A stretch of DNA of 64,000 nucleotides from Marinococcus halophilus (GTDB lineage Bacteria; Bacillota; Bacilli; Bacillales; Marinococcaceae), in the NCBI RefSeq assembly GCF_002265875.1, contig NZ_NPFA01000003.1, positions 124,001-188,000 on the forward strand. Direction: 5' to 3'. Under the pieces are notes generated by a model, which was not told the DNA's origin, searched no databases, and saw only the letters and a list, made by a program, of their open reading frames with translations. Made by a program: the position numbers and the translations under genes. Position 1 is the first letter of the stretch, and each line of letters opens with the position of its first letter. This document shows, in pieces, positions 19,451 through 27,571 of this stretch.

Positions 19451-19929
19451 TGGCTTTTCAGATTATGATTAATCTGGTTATGGCTCTGCTTTGGATGGTT
19501 ATTAATAATGCCTGGTCCTTTGCATCCTTCATCAGCGGCTTTTTTCTCGGTCTTCTCGTGCTGTATTTTGTGAGAGGTTTTTTTCGGGAAAGGTTGTATT
19601 TTCACCGAATCTACGCTTCGCTAGTACTTGTTCTTATCTTTTTTAAAGAATTAGTTCTTTCAAGTTTCTCAGTAGCCCGGCAGATCCTCAGCCCCCGCTT
19701 AAATATCAGGCCCGGTATCTTCGAAATGGAAACGACGCTTGAGAGCGAATGGGAAGTGACTTTGCTCTCCCTTTTGATCACGCTGACGCCGGGGACCTTG
19801 GTGGTAGAAGTAGCACCGGATAACCGCTCTTTATTTATTCATGCTATGGATCTTCAGAGCGTAGAAGCCACAGAAGAGGAAATCCGTGATTCATTCGAAA
19901 AAGCAATTAGGGAGGTCAGCAGACAATGA
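19450..19929 (+). CDS. mrpE: Na+/H+ antiporter Mrp subunit E
   Basis: 159 aa subunit with two or three N-terminal membrane segments and a cytoplasmic C-terminal domain (LLITLTPGTLVVEVAPDN, then IHAMDL), the MnhE pattern. It starts one base inside the mrpD stop codon and overlaps mrpF by ATGA. Confidence 0.94.
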   Translation: MAFQIMINLVMALLWMVINNAWSFASFISGFFLGLLVLYFVRGFFRERLYFHRIYASLVLVLIFFKELVLSSFSVARQILSPRLNIRPGIFEMETTLESEWEVTLLSLLITLTPGTLVVEVAPDNRSLFIHAMDLQSVEATEEEIRDSFEKAIREVSRQ

Positions 19930-20213
19930 TATTAAATATAATTTATATCACGGCAGCCGTTCTTGTGACCCTGTCTATTTTAATCACGCTGTACCGAATA
20001 TTCAAAGGACCTTCGATGCCGGATCGTGTCATTGCACTTGACGTGATTGGCATTCAATTAATCAGCTTAATTGCCTTGTTTTGTATCATCTTAAATACAA
20101 ACGCATTTATCGAAGTTATGCTGCTGCTTGCGATCCTGGCCTTTATTGGTACTGTTGCTTTTGCTAAATATATCGAAAAGGGTGTTGTCATTGAGCATGA
20201 TCGCGATCGTTGA
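19926..20213 (+). CDS. mrpF: Na+/H+ antiporter Mrp subunit F
   Basis: 95 aa, three membrane helices. FKGPSMPDRVIALDVIG is the MrpF signature near residue 27. It overlaps mrpE by four bases, and mrpG begins inside its 3' end. Confidence 0.94.
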   Translation: MILNIIYITAAVLVTLSILITLYRIFKGPSMPDRVIALDVIGIQLISLIALFCIILNTNAFIEVMLLLAILAFIGTVAFAKYIEKGVVIEHDRDR

Positions 20214-20580
20214 CTGGGTTGTAGCGCTGCTTGTTCTTGTTGGAGCGGCCTTCAGCGTGATAAGCGCTATTGGCCTGGCACGCCTGCCGGATATATTCAC
20301 GCGCTCACACGCCGCTACCAAGGCAGCTACGCTGGGGGTCCTTTGTGTTGTACTTGGTGCTTTTATGTTTTTCATGGTACACACCCAGGAGTTCAGTCTC
20401 CGCTTTACTCTGACGTTGGTGTTTGTGTTTGTGACAGCTCCTGTAGGGGGTCACCTGATTGCAAGAGCTGCATACAATTCTGGTGTGCCACTCGCAGAAA
20501 GGAGTTCGCAGGACGCTCTTAAAAAATCCAGGTCAGAGAGCCGTTCCTACAGCGAAAAAAATACCAATAGTGACAAATAG
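20197..20580 (+). CDS. mrpG: Na+/H+ antiporter Mrp subunit G
   Basis: 127 aa last subunit of the antiporter. IGLARLPDIFTRSHAATKAATLGV is the MnhG/PhaG signature, seen here as ARLPDIFTRSHAATKAATL. I use the ATG at 20197, which fits the family N-terminal length; a TTG two codons earlier (20191) is better spaced from AGGG and is possible. The charged C-terminal tail (residues about 95-127) is longer than usual. A terminator follows. Confidence 0.92.
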   Translation: MIAIVDWVVALLVLVGAAFSVISAIGLARLPDIFTRSHAATKAATLGVLCVVLGAFMFFMVHTQEFSLRFTLTLVFVFVTAPVGGHLIARAAYNSGVPLAERSSQDALKKSRSESRSYSEKNTNSDK

Positions 20581-20581
20581 T

Positions 20582-20616
20582 AAAAAAGCTGGGCCGTTCA
20601 TCTGGTCCAGTTTTTT
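20582..20616 (+). terminator. Terminator of the mrp operon
   Basis: CTGGGCC pairs with GGTCCAG around a short loop, flanked by A6 and T6 runs. It lies two bases after the mrpG stop. Confidence 0.88.
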
Positions 20617-20773
20617 GCTATTCAATCTTTTTATCATAAATACTGGAATTCTAATCAAACCCTTGTTATGATGGGGTTTAAGAAAAAAACCAGAATAATG
20701 TAAGTATTTTTAAAATATATTTGCTTTATTACTGGTTTTTCTTCTTAGAAACCTACAAAAATAAATGGAAGGG

Positions 20774-20802
20774 TTGACATACCAGGGTTTTCATGAGTTA
20801 AT
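20774..20802 (+). promoter_or_regulatory. Promoter of the HU gene
   Basis: A consensus TTGACA (20774-20779), a 17-base spacer and GTTAAT (20797-20802), 46 bases before the HU ATG. The gap 20617-20773 is AT-rich and otherwise unremarkable. Confidence 0.6.
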
Positions 20803-20848
20803 TTGGTATGAAAGACTCTAAATTTATGGAATGAAAGGGAGTATTTTC

Positions 20849-21121
20849 ATGAACAAGACGGATTTAATCAACGCAGTTTCAGATCAGGCTGAGCTTTCGA
20901 AAAAAGACGCTTCCAAAGCTGTAGACGCTGTATTCGACAGCATCACAGAAACTTTGAAAAAAGGCGACAAAATCCAGTTAGTTGGATTTGGAAGCTTTGA
21001 AGTACGCGAGCGTGCCGCTCGTAAAGGGCGTAACCCGCAAACCGGCGCAGAAATTAAGATTCCTTCCACAAAGAATCCTGCGTTTCGCCCGGGCAAACAG
21101 CTGAAAGATGCTGTAAACTAA
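20849..21121 (+). CDS. hup: HU-family DNA-binding protein
   Basis: 90 aa histone-like nucleoid protein. [21 protein letters not shown] and the beta-arm with [13 protein letters not shown], then [13 protein letters not shown], are HU hallmarks. The in-frame ATG at 20831 lacks an SD, whereas GGGAG precedes the ATG at 20849 by seven bases. The gene is monocistronic, with its own promoter and terminator. In B. subtilis hbs neighbours spoIVA and mtrAB; those are not here. Confidence 0.95.
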   Translation: MNKTDLINAVSDQAELSKKDASKAVDAVFDSITETLKKGDKIQLVGFGSFEVRERAARKGRNPQTGAEIKIPSTKNPAFRPGKQLKDAVN

Positions 21122-21132
21122 CATAAATACTT

Positions 21133-21168
21133 AAAAACAGCCTTTCTGGTCAGAAGGGCTGTTTTTTC
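21133..21168 (+). terminator. Terminator after the HU gene
   Basis: AACAGCC and GGGCTGTT form a stem with an inner TTCT/AGAA pairing, followed by a T6 run. Confidence 0.9.
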
Positions 21169-21241
21169 TTGACGTTCTTTGGTGTTTCTTCCAATGCGAA
21201 TAAGGGAACAATTCTATATCATTCTTTGAAGGAGTTTATGT

Positions 21242-21547
21242 ATGGATATAACAATTACCCGTCCCGCAGTTAAATGGATGAAGGAAGAACTAAATGTGGA
21301 AAGCGGCGATTCTGTAAGATTCTATGTTCGCTATGGTGGTTCTCCCCAGCTCTATCCTGGCTTTTCTATGGGCATTGCTCTTGATAAACCAGAGAAGCCG
21401 GCAGTGACGACTGAAGAAGAAGGCCTCACTTTTTACGTAGAGGATACAGACAGCTGGTATTTACGCGCACACAACCTGCACGTCAGCTTCAGCCGGAAAC
21501 ATGATACCATTGTGTTTGAATATAACGAAAGCAGCGACGCAGAGTAG
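21242..21547 (+). CDS. HesB/YadR/YfhF-type protein (YneR-like)
   Basis: 101 aa member of the HesB-like fold related to A-type Fe-S carriers. MDITITRPAVKWMKEEL, VRFYVRYGG and FSMGIALDKPE match YneR-type proteins of Bacillus. The cysteines that bind clusters in IscA/SufA are absent (the protein has no cysteine), so a cluster-carrier role is doubtful; function unknown. A terminator hairpin overlaps the stop codon, so it is likely monocistronic. Confidence 0.85.
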   Translation: MDITITRPAVKWMKEELNVESGDSVRFYVRYGGSPQLYPGFSMGIALDKPEKPAVTTEEEGLTFYVEDTDSWYLRAHNLHVSFSRKHDTIVFEYNESSDAE

Positions 21548-21569
21548 TGCACCTACTCTGCATTTTTAT
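21539..21569 (+). terminator. Terminator after the HesB-like gene
   Basis: GCAGAGTAG (21539-21547, including the stop codon) pairs with CTACTCTGC (21553-21561), followed by ATTTTTATTT. Confidence 0.9.
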
Positions 21570-21597
21570 TTCAGGGCTGTCACTTTCCCCTGTCAGC

Positions 21598-21629
21598 AAA
21601 AAAAGGCTGCAGGCCTAAGTGCCTGCAGC
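21598..21629 (-). terminator. Minus-strand terminator of a small unassigned transcript
   Basis: GCTGCAGGC (21606-21614) and GCCTGCAGC (21621-21629) form a perfect 9-bp stem. On the minus strand a T7 run follows. The only upstream minus-strand candidate is the 34-codon reading frame at 21671-21775. Confidence 0.75.
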
Positions 21630-21670
21630 TTCAAGGGAGAGAGAGTGATGCCTAAAGGAGAGCCTGTTAT

Positions 21671-21775
21671 TCACGGCTTACAGGACGTGCCCTGCTCCAA
21701 TACGAAAAGCCATGCCGGCTGATCCATTTCGATTGTTTCTGCAAAAAACAACAATGAAATGCTGGAACGAAGCAT
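21671..21775 (-). CDS. Possible 34-aa small protein, unknown
   Basis: Reads MLRSSISLLFFAETIEMDQP then AWLFVLEQGTSCKP. A perfect AGGAGG lies three bases before the ATG, a TATAAT box stands upstream (21822-21827), and a strong intrinsic terminator lies about 40 bases downstream, so this looks like a complete minus-strand unit. A five-codon frame (ATG at 21803, MYTDK) ends just before the SD. The N terminus is mildly hydrophobic, and one cysteine stands near the C terminus. I do not recognise a family. It could instead be a small RNA; an overlapping plus-strand frame of 24 codons (21648-21722) is less convincing because no plus-strand terminator follows it. Confidence 0.4.
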   Translation of the reverse strand: MLRSSISLLFFAETIEMDQPAWLFVLEQGTSCKP

Positions 21776-21821
21776 CTGCCTCCTGTTATTTATCAGTGTA
21801 CATAGTCGCCCCCTGATTTTC

Positions 21822-21827
21822 ATTATA
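21822..21827 (-). promoter_or_regulatory. -10 box of the small minus-strand unit
   Basis: TATAAT on the minus strand, 46 bases before the 34-codon ATG. The -35 region is poor. The remaining bases to 21986 are AT-rich and show nothing more. Confidence 0.4.
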
Positions 21828-21986
21828 TGTGTCAGATGTTCTTCCACTGTTTTTTCACAGAACTTTCAGCCTTGCAGTTTGTTTGTTTTTTACGATACGT
21901 TTTACTATACTAAAAAAGTACCCTACATACATGGAACCTTTCCCAAAAGAACAGCATCACAGGTACAATATGAGGAGGATACTACG

Positions 21987-23975
21987 TTGTCTATGAAAAG
22001 ACCTTTAACTGCAGCTGATTTAGAGCGTATTCATGTCGTGGACGATGCTCGCCTTTCTTCAGACGGCGAGCGTTATGCGTTCGTGCAAAAATCTATTCAA
22101 ACAGATACGAACAGCTATTATTCAAATATATACACGCAATATTTAACGGATGATGTGCCAGTTCAATGGACATTCGGCTCTTACACAAATTTTTCGCCGC
22201 GGTGGTCCCCGGATGGGTCAAGCCTCGCTTTTGTATCTAACCGCTCGGGACTTAACCAAATCTGGGTAATGAGCACTTCAGGGGGAGAGCCAAAGCAGAT
22301 TACCTCTGTTCAACACGGAGCCTCAAACCCAGTGTGGTCTCCGGACAGCCAAAAACTGCTGTTTGAAACAGAGCATGCCACTGAAGAAGACCTCCTTTCA
22401 GCATCAGAGGATTCTTCCAGCAGTGCTCCTTCGGCTGTAAAAATTGACCGCCTTCGTTATAAATCAGACAGCCGCGGCTTTCATTACGGCAGGCGCTCAC
22501 ATATCGGCTTGTTTCGATTTGACCAGGAAGAAACCTCCCTGCTTACGAACGGAAGCTATGATCACCATGATCCCGATTGGTCCCCGGACAGCCAGTTCAT
22601 TGTATTTACAGCAAACAGAAACAGCGACGAAGATATTTCTCCAGTCCAGGACCTGTATACACTTAATGTTGAAACAAAAGAAATTTCTAAACTGACCGAC
22701 TCCTCGGGAATGTTTACTAATGCCAGCTGGTCCCCGGATGGCTCTTGGATTGCATGTACTGGCCACGAATTAGAGTATAAAAGCGCCACTATTAATCAAA
22801 TCTGGCTGATCAATCCATTAACAAAAGAACGAAAAGGAATGACACTAAAGTGGGACGTCCAGATAGGAGACTACATGACCGGCGATATCAGAACCGGGCA
22901 TACCTCTGATAAACCAGTATGGTCAAGCGATCAGGAGCATATTTACTTTTTGGCAAGCGAGAATGGTAAAGTCGGTTTGTATCAAATGGATATGCATAAT
23001 GAAATTACCGCCATTCATGATGAAGACAATCACGTCTTTTCGTTCTCCTTTCATCCAAAAAACGAGCAATTTGTTTTAGGCATCAGCGATCCTTCAAACC
23101 CCGGGGATTTTTACAGCCGCCGGCTCGAGGACAAGGGCCGGGTACGGCTGACAGACGTCAATGCCGGCTTTTTGAAAGAGGTTGATCTCTCTTTGCCCGA
23201 GACTCTTTCCGTTCGTACAAGCGACCACTGGGACGTTCACGGTTGGATTATGTATCCGGTCAATTATGAAGAAGGTCAGGCGTTTCCGCTAATCCTGGAA
23301 ATTCATGGAGGCCCGCACGCGATGTACGGCCATACATTCTTCCATGAGTTTCAGCTGCTTGCAGCAGAGGGCTACGGAGTCCTGTTCAGCAATCCCCGGG
23401 GGAGCCATGGTTACGGCCAGGCTTTTGCCGATGCGTGCCGCCGGGATTATGGCGGGAAAGATTTTGAGGATTTGCTTGCCATTTTAGATCACGCAGTCGA
23501 CAGCTACGAGTTTATAGACCGCAACCGGCTGGGAGTGACCGGAGGGAGCTATGGCGGCTTCATGACTAACTGGATGATCAGCCATACCAATCGATTCAAG
23601 GCAGCTGTTACCCAACGCTCCATTTCGAACTGGCTTAGCTTTTATGGAGTGAGTGATATCGGCTTCTTTTTCACGGACTGGGAGATTGGGGTGCCGCTTC
23701 ATCAGGATCCAGAAAAGCTCTGGCATCATTCGCCACTCCGTTACGTGAAAGATATTCATACGCCTCTGTTGATCATGCACAGCGAAAACGATTATCGTTG
23801 TCCAATGGAACAGGCAGAGCAGTTGTTTATTAACATGAAATATTTAAACAAAACGGTTTCTTTTCTCCGTTTTCCAGGAGCTAATCATGAACTAAGCCGC
23901 TCCGGTCCGCCCGCCCTGCGGATCGAACGACTAAATCATATGGTCGACTGGTTTCACCACTATATAGAAAAATAA
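21987..23975 (+). CDS. S9 family peptidase (acylaminoacyl-peptidase/YuxL-like)
   Basis: 662 aa. The N-terminal half is a TolB/WD40-like beta-propeller with repeated WSPDG or WSPDS motifs. The C-terminal half is a prolyl-oligopeptidase alpha/beta hydrolase with GGSYGG (nucleophile S521), D602 in HSENDYR and H634 in GANHE. It probably cleaves short or acylated peptides in the cytosol; no signal peptide is seen. The frame is open far upstream, but AGGAGG lies eight bases before a TTG at 21987; the ATG two codons later is the alternative. Closest in layout to B. subtilis YuxL. Confidence 0.9.
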   Translation: MSMKRPLTAADLERIHVVDDARLSSDGERYAFVQKSIQTDTNSYYSNIYTQYLTDDVPVQWTFGSYTNFSPRWSPDGSSLAFVSNRSGLNQIWVMSTSGGEPKQITSVQHGASNPVWSPDSQKLLFETEHATEEDLLSASEDSSSSAPSAVKIDRLRYKSDSRGFHYGRRSHIGLFRFDQEETSLLTNGSYDHHDPDWSPDSQFIVFTANRNSDEDISPVQDLYTLNVETKEISKLTDSSGMFTNASWSPDGSWIACTGHELEYKSATINQIWLINPLTKERKGMTLKWDVQIGDYMTGDIRTGHTSDKPVWSSDQEHIYFLASENGKVGLYQMDMHNEITAIHDEDNHVFSFSFHPKNEQFVLGISDPSNPGDFYSRRLEDKGRVRLTDVNAGFLKEVDLSLPETLSVRTSDHWDVHGWIMYPVNYEEGQAFPLILEIHGGPHAMYGHTFFHEFQLLAAEGYGVLFSNPRGSHGYGQAFADACRRDYGGKDFEDLLAILDHAVDSYEFIDRNRLGVTGGSYGGFMTNWMISHTNRFKAAVTQRSISNWLSFYGVSDIGFFFTDWEIGVPLHQDPEKLWHHSPLRYVKDIHTPLLIMHSENDYRCPMEQAEQLFINMKYLNKTVSFLRFPGANHELSRSGPPALRIERLNHMVDWFHHYIEK

Positions 23976-24014
23976 TATTCCTCGAAGCTTTCGGTAGTGT
24001 GCAGCATAAAAATG

Positions 24015-24040
24015 ATCCCGCTTCTCCATTGAAGCGGGAT
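24015..24040. terminator. Convergent terminator between the S9 peptidase and a small gene
   Basis: ATCCCGCTTC and GAAGCGGGAT with a six-base loop. On the minus strand CATTTTTA follows; on the plus strand TTCATTT follows. Confidence 0.8.
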
Positions 24041-24057
24041 TTCATTTACATGTGCCG

Positions 24058-24255
24058 TCAGTCATCTTTATCTTCACTGCCGGAGCGTTTCTTGGTATTA
24101 TGCTTTTTCCTGTTTTCTTCTTCCTCGTATTTCATGTCTGCCAGTGGGATTGGATCTTCACTGCTTGTAGGCGGCTCTTCATTGCCTGGCTTTTTATCCG
24201 GCTGCTGTTTTTGTTCTTTTTTCACTTTATTTTTAAGACGTTCTGATTCTGACAT
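24058..24255 (-). CDS. Small highly charged hypothetical protein
   Basis: 65 aa, rich in lysine and glutamate (MSESERLKNKVKKEQKQQPD ...), without cysteine or membrane segments and probably disordered. A very good SD (AGGAGGG, six bases before the ATG) and a downstream terminator support expression. No family is recognised. It is divergent from the Nudix gene. Confidence 0.65.
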   Translation of the reverse strand: MSESERLKNKVKKEQKQQPDKKPGNEEPPTSSEDPIPLADMKYEEEENRKKHNTKKRSGSEDKDD

Positions 24256-24343
24256 CTTTATCCCTCCTGTAATATGATCCTATAAACTGTATATACCACA
24301 TTCAAGAGGATGAAAAACAATGATACCTCAAAAGGAGGATACT

Positions 24344-24961
24344 ATGGACAATGCCCGCTATTGGAGAAACAGAATCCGCACCCGTTCTGCGGCTATAATG
24401 GGAGAAGAGCATATGCGAAAAGCAGCGGTAGTAGTACCCCTGCTTCAACAACAAAATAAATATCATATCATGTTTGAGCGTAGAGCCTGGTCGCTGCAGT
24501 CCCAGCCAGGGGAAATATGTTTTCCTGGCGGGAAAATTGATGACTCTGACTCTTCTCCTCTTGCTGCAGGCCTTCGAGAATTCGAAGAAGAAACCGGGAT
24601 CCCCTCTTCTGCGTTAGATGTATGGGGGGCTTTAGACGTTGTTGTTCAGCCATTCCAACGAATAGTGTATCCTTATATTGGAGAGGTAGACTACTCGGGG
24701 AATTTTTCCCCCAATACGTCAGAAGTAGACGAGCTATTCACCGTGCCGCTTGACTTCTTTCTAAATCACGAGCCCGAAAAACATAATGTTTACATGGGCA
24801 TGCGTTTTTCAGACAGCTTCCCTACTTCATTAATTCCAAATGAAGAAACGTATCGTACAAATACTACAACACTGCCCCAATTTGTCTATCACTACCAGGA
24901 TGTCGTTATTTGGGGACTGACAGCACAAATCATTCGCCATACCGTTTCTCTTCTTCGGTAA
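24344..24961 (+). CDS. CoA pyrophosphatase-like Nudix hydrolase
   Basis: 205 aa. The segment FERRAWSLQSQPGEICFPGG (residues 44-63) matches the CoA-specific NuCoA motif upstream of the Nudix box, and REFEEETGIP (78-87) is the core of the Nudix helix. Predicted to hydrolyse CoA or its derivatives to 3',5'-ADP and phosphopantetheine. The frame opens at 24320, but AAAGGAGG precedes the ATG at 24344. Substrate assignment is by motif only. Confidence 0.85.
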   Translation: MDNARYWRNRIRTRSAAIMGEEHMRKAAVVVPLLQQQNKYHIMFERRAWSLQSQPGEICFPGGKIDDSDSSPLAAGLREFEEETGIPSSALDVWGALDVVVQPFQRIVYPYIGEVDYSGNFSPNTSEVDELFTVPLDFFLNHEPEKHNVYMGMRFSDSFPTSLIPNEETYRTNTTTLPQFVYHYQDVVIWGLTAQIIRHTVSLLR

Positions 24962-24989
24962 CAGCCTGGAGCCTGAATCAAAAATGGTA

Positions 24990-25679
24990 TCAGGCTTGTG
25001 CCAACAGCGCGATCACCATATCCGCTGACTGCTTTGAAGCATGCTTTAAAAATTCATCATAGGATTGTTTTGCTTCTTTGCCTGCAATGTCACTAAGCGA
25101 ACGAATTATGACAAATGGACATGAAAACCGGTAGCACACCTGGGCAATTGCTCCTGCTTCCATTTCTGCACACTGGGGCTCATCAAAGTGGGCTTTTAAG
25201 CTTTCCACCTGCTCAGCCTTACTCATAAACGAATCCCCGGATAAAATCAGTCCCGTCCGTGTGTTTAAGTCTACCTGCGAAGCGGCTGATTCTGCTTTTT
25301 CTATCCATTCTCGGCTTGCAGAATAAGCGGCGGGCATATTGGGCACTTGTCCAAATTCATACCCAAATACAGTCGCATCCACGTCGTTGTAGCGCACCTC
25401 TGTGGAGACCACGACATCTCCTACAGAAAGCTCCGGGTTAAACCCTCCGGCTGAGCCTGTGTTAATTACGGCTTCGGGCTTATACAGCTCAATTAATAGT
25501 GAAGTGGCAATAGCTGCGTTCACTTTCCCGATGCCTGACTGCAGCAGAATGACCTCATGGCCGTTTAAGCGCCCAAAAGAAAAAAAGCAGCCTCCGCTTT
25601 CTTTTTCTTCAATGTTTTCCATTAAACTTTTTAAATACTCCACTTCTTCTTCCATTGCTCCAATAATGCCTAAACGCAT
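24990..25679 (-). CDS. mtnN: 5'-methylthioadenosine/S-adenosylhomocysteine nucleosidase
   Basis: 229 aa nucleosidase cleaving MTA and SAH in methionine salvage and the activated methyl cycle. MRLGIIGAMEEEVEYL, the glycine-rich NTGSAGGFNPELSVGDVVVST and the catalytic aspartate in RSLSDIAGKEA are diagnostic. The frame runs upstream to 25700, but the family start MRLGIIGAM (ATG 25679) is preferred. In B. subtilis mtnN lies in the yrrT-mtnN-mccAB operon; those partners are missing, and the gene ends at the Nudix gene. Confidence 0.95.
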   Translation of the reverse strand: MRLGIIGAMEEEVEYLKSLMENIEEKESGGCFFSFGRLNGHEVILLQSGIGKVNAAIATSLLIELYKPEAVINTGSAGGFNPELSVGDVVVSTEVRYNDVDATVFGYEFGQVPNMPAAYSASREWIEKAESAASQVDLNTRTGLILSGDSFMSKAEQVESLKAHFDEPQCAEMEAGAIAQVCYRFSCPFVIIRSLSDIAGKEAKQSYDEFLKHASKQSADMVIALLAQA

Positions 25680-25759
25680 TGGCGGACCCACCTTTATCAT
25701 CTACAATTATAATTACTTGTGAAACTACCCTGTATATTATAACGCAAAGGAGAATACAT

Positions 25760-25975
25760 ATGTCTTTAAACCTTCAAACAATCCGGGATAAAGTAGAATT
25801 TTTTGAATCGTTGTCTCTTGAACAACTCGAGGCGGACATTCAACAAAAAATCGAACAGAATGAGGCTCTTATGCTTGAGGTCCATCACGTTCAGCACCAC
25901 GTGCATACCCGTTCGGAGAACGGTCATTCAATCTATACTGCTGTTGTTCATTTCCGTGCTATTCCAACTTCTTAA
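25760..25975 (+). CDS. yrzA: DUF2536 family protein YrzA
   Basis: 71 aa. IRDKVEFFESLSLEQLEADI and NEALMLEVHHVQHHVHT, then YTAVVHFRA, match YrzA of B. subtilis, a conserved protein of unknown function. AAAGGAG precedes the ATG at 25760. It is divergent from mtnN and converges on yrrS, a neighbourhood conserved among Bacillaceae. Confidence 0.88.
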   Translation: MSLNLQTIRDKVEFFESLSLEQLEADIQQKIEQNEALMLEVHHVQHHVHTRSENGHSIYTAVVHFRAIPTS

Positions 25976-25995
25976 CTTAACATGCTCCATACACG

Positions 25996-26029
25996 AAAAA
26001 ACCGGCCTCCTCCAGGGAAGCCGGTTTTT
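25996..26029. terminator. Bidirectional terminator between yrzA and yrrS
   Basis: AAAAACCGGC pairs with GCCGGTTTTT around a 14-base loop, giving T runs in both directions. Confidence 0.9.
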
Positions 26030-26031
26030 CA

Positions 26032-26838
26032 TTAATTATACTGGTTACTGCTGAGACGCTCGACGCTTGTTGGCTTCCAGCCTTCGCCATCCACCCATTC
26101 CATGTGTACCTCGTATGGATTTTCACTGCTGGCGTCCTCACTGATCACCGCTCTTGCGGTATCCTGGGAACCACCGTTTTCAAGCCTCCAAAGCACAGTA
26201 CTGTTGCCTTCCGTTGATCTCAACCCTGTGGCGGCTTCTACAGCATCCTCCATCTCTTCCCAGTTCTGGCCGCCTTCAGTGAAGTCTGCCTGGAAGTTTT
26301 CCTGTTCCGTGCCTACCGGCTCATATTCTCCATCCTCCTGGGATGGTACAGTATCGTCACTTTCACTGTTTTCCGATTCGGAGGCGCTGCTGCCTTCCTC
26401 TTCAGAAGAATCTTCGCTAGATGTTTCTTCCTCAGAAGAATCGCTTTCCGCTTCTTCATTAGAAGAATCAGACTCGGAAGAAGAATCAGATTCAGAGTTT
26501 CCTGCCGGTTCTTCTGCATTTTCTTCGTTCGCATTTTCCTCGGCTGTATTCTCTTCGTCTGCGTTATTCTCCGGCGTTTCTTCCGTCGAAGAAGTGTCCG
26601 GATTCTCCTCCGGTCCGCTTTCGTTTTGTTGTTCTTCGGTATTAGTTGAGTCTGCCACTTCTTCTCCGTTATCTTCAGCCTGTTCATTATTATTATTGAA
26701 AAATAACAACAGAATCCCAAAGAACAGAATAAGCACTGCTACTACACCGATCGCAGCATTTAAAACATTATTCATTCTCTTTTTCCTTTTCTTTTGAAAG
26801 CGTGAGCCGGATTCGTCGTTATAATTGTTGTTCGACAT
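26032..26838 (-). CDS. yrrS: YrrS family DUF1510 membrane protein
   Basis: 268 aa single-pass membrane protein: basic cytoplasmic start (KKRKKR, residues 16-21), membrane helix at about 26-47, a long Glu/Ser/Asn/Asp linker (about 48-170), then the C-terminal DUF1510 domain (EYEPVGTEQENFQADF ... WKPTSVERL). The extracytoplasmic domain probably sits at the cell wall; function unknown, though in B. subtilis yrrS lies with the penicillin-binding gene yrrR, which is absent here. AGGTG precedes the ATG at 26838. The acidic linker is conspicuous. Confidence 0.88.
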   Translation of the reverse strand: MSNNNYNDESGSRFQKKRKKRMNNVLNAAIGVVAVLILFFGILLLFFNNNNEQAEDNGEEVADSTNTEEQQNESGPEENPDTSSTEETPENNADEENTAEENANEENAEEPAGNSESDSSSESDSSNEEAESDSSEEETSSEDSSEEEGSSASESENSESDDTVPSQEDGEYEPVGTEQENFQADFTEGGQNWEEMEDAVEAATGLRSTEGNSTVLWRLENGGSQDTARAVISEDASSENPYEVHMEWVDGEGWKPTSVERLSSNQYN

Positions 26839-27020
26839 CTTATGATTCACCTGCCCCTATCGTATGTATTGCTTTTATAGTACAAAAACACGCCCTGCAG
26901 AGAGCACGTAACATGTTTTATCATAAAGGAAATACTTTCGGAAAACGAGGGAATATAGACCTATGATTTACATCCTCAAAACAGGGCGCCGTTTTTAGTT
27001 TTCATTGCTGCGTTGAACTT

Positions 27021-27497
27021 CTAGGCGATTTCAATGATTTCCACTTCTATGTCCCCGCCTGGTGTTGAAACCGTAACCTGCTCGCCGATCTGGCGTCCAA
27101 GCAGACTCTGGGCCATAGGAGAATCGTTAGAAATTTTCCCTTCAAGCGGATCAGATTCCGCGCTTCCAACAATCGTATAACTTTCTTCATCCCCATTTGG
27201 CAGTTCTTTAAACCGGACCGACTTTCCGAGTGACACGACGGAGTTGTTGCTTGTATCTTCTTCAATAATAGCAGCGTTTTTCAGCATCTGCTCAATCTGG
27301 CCAACTCGTCCTTCTACAAAAGCCTGTTCATCTTTAGCAGCGTCGTACTCCGAGTTTTCGGACAAATCGCCGAAGCTTCTTGCAATTTTTATGCGCTCCA
27401 CGACTTCCTGGCGCCGCTCCGTTTTTAAATATTCGAGTTCCTCTTCTAGTTTTTTTCTGCCTTCTTCTGTCATAAAATGCTGTTTTTCTTCTGGCAT
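27021..27497 (-). CDS. greA: Transcription elongation factor GreA
   Basis: 158 aa. An N-terminal coiled coil ([39 protein letters not shown]) enters the RNA polymerase secondary channel to trigger transcript cleavage; the FKBP-like C-terminal domain contains [26 protein letters not shown] precedes the ATG. udk and the U32 peptidase genes found upstream in B. subtilis are absent. The 26839-27020 gap shows no clear feature beyond a weak GGCGCC hairpin. Confidence 0.96.
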   Translation of the reverse strand: MPEEKQHFMTEEGRKKLEEELEYLKTERRQEVVERIKIARSFGDLSENSEYDAAKDEQAFVEGRVGQIEQMLKNAAIIEEDTSNNSVVSLGKSVRFKELPNGDEESYTIVGSAESDPLEGKISNDSPMAQSLLGRQIGEQVTVSTPGGDIEVEIIEIA

Positions 27498-27571
27498 ATT
27501 TTCACTCCTCTATTCAGTATAAAAATGTATCATATTTTAACTTGCTTTTATAGTATTTTACGTTTTACTGC

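Noticed and set aside
20650-20690. AAACCC/GGGTTT repeat as a second mrp terminator or small RNA
   Set aside because: The stem is short with a long loop, and a better terminator lies just upstream.
21648-21722. Plus-strand 24-codon frame with a GGGAGAGAG SD
   Set aside because: No plus-strand terminator or promoter accompanies it, while the minus strand has a full set; it remains possible but weaker.
26102-26797. Plus-strand frame of 231 codons opposite yrrS
   Set aside because: The serine-rich product is the complement of the acidic GAA-rich linker of yrrS; it has no SD and no family match.
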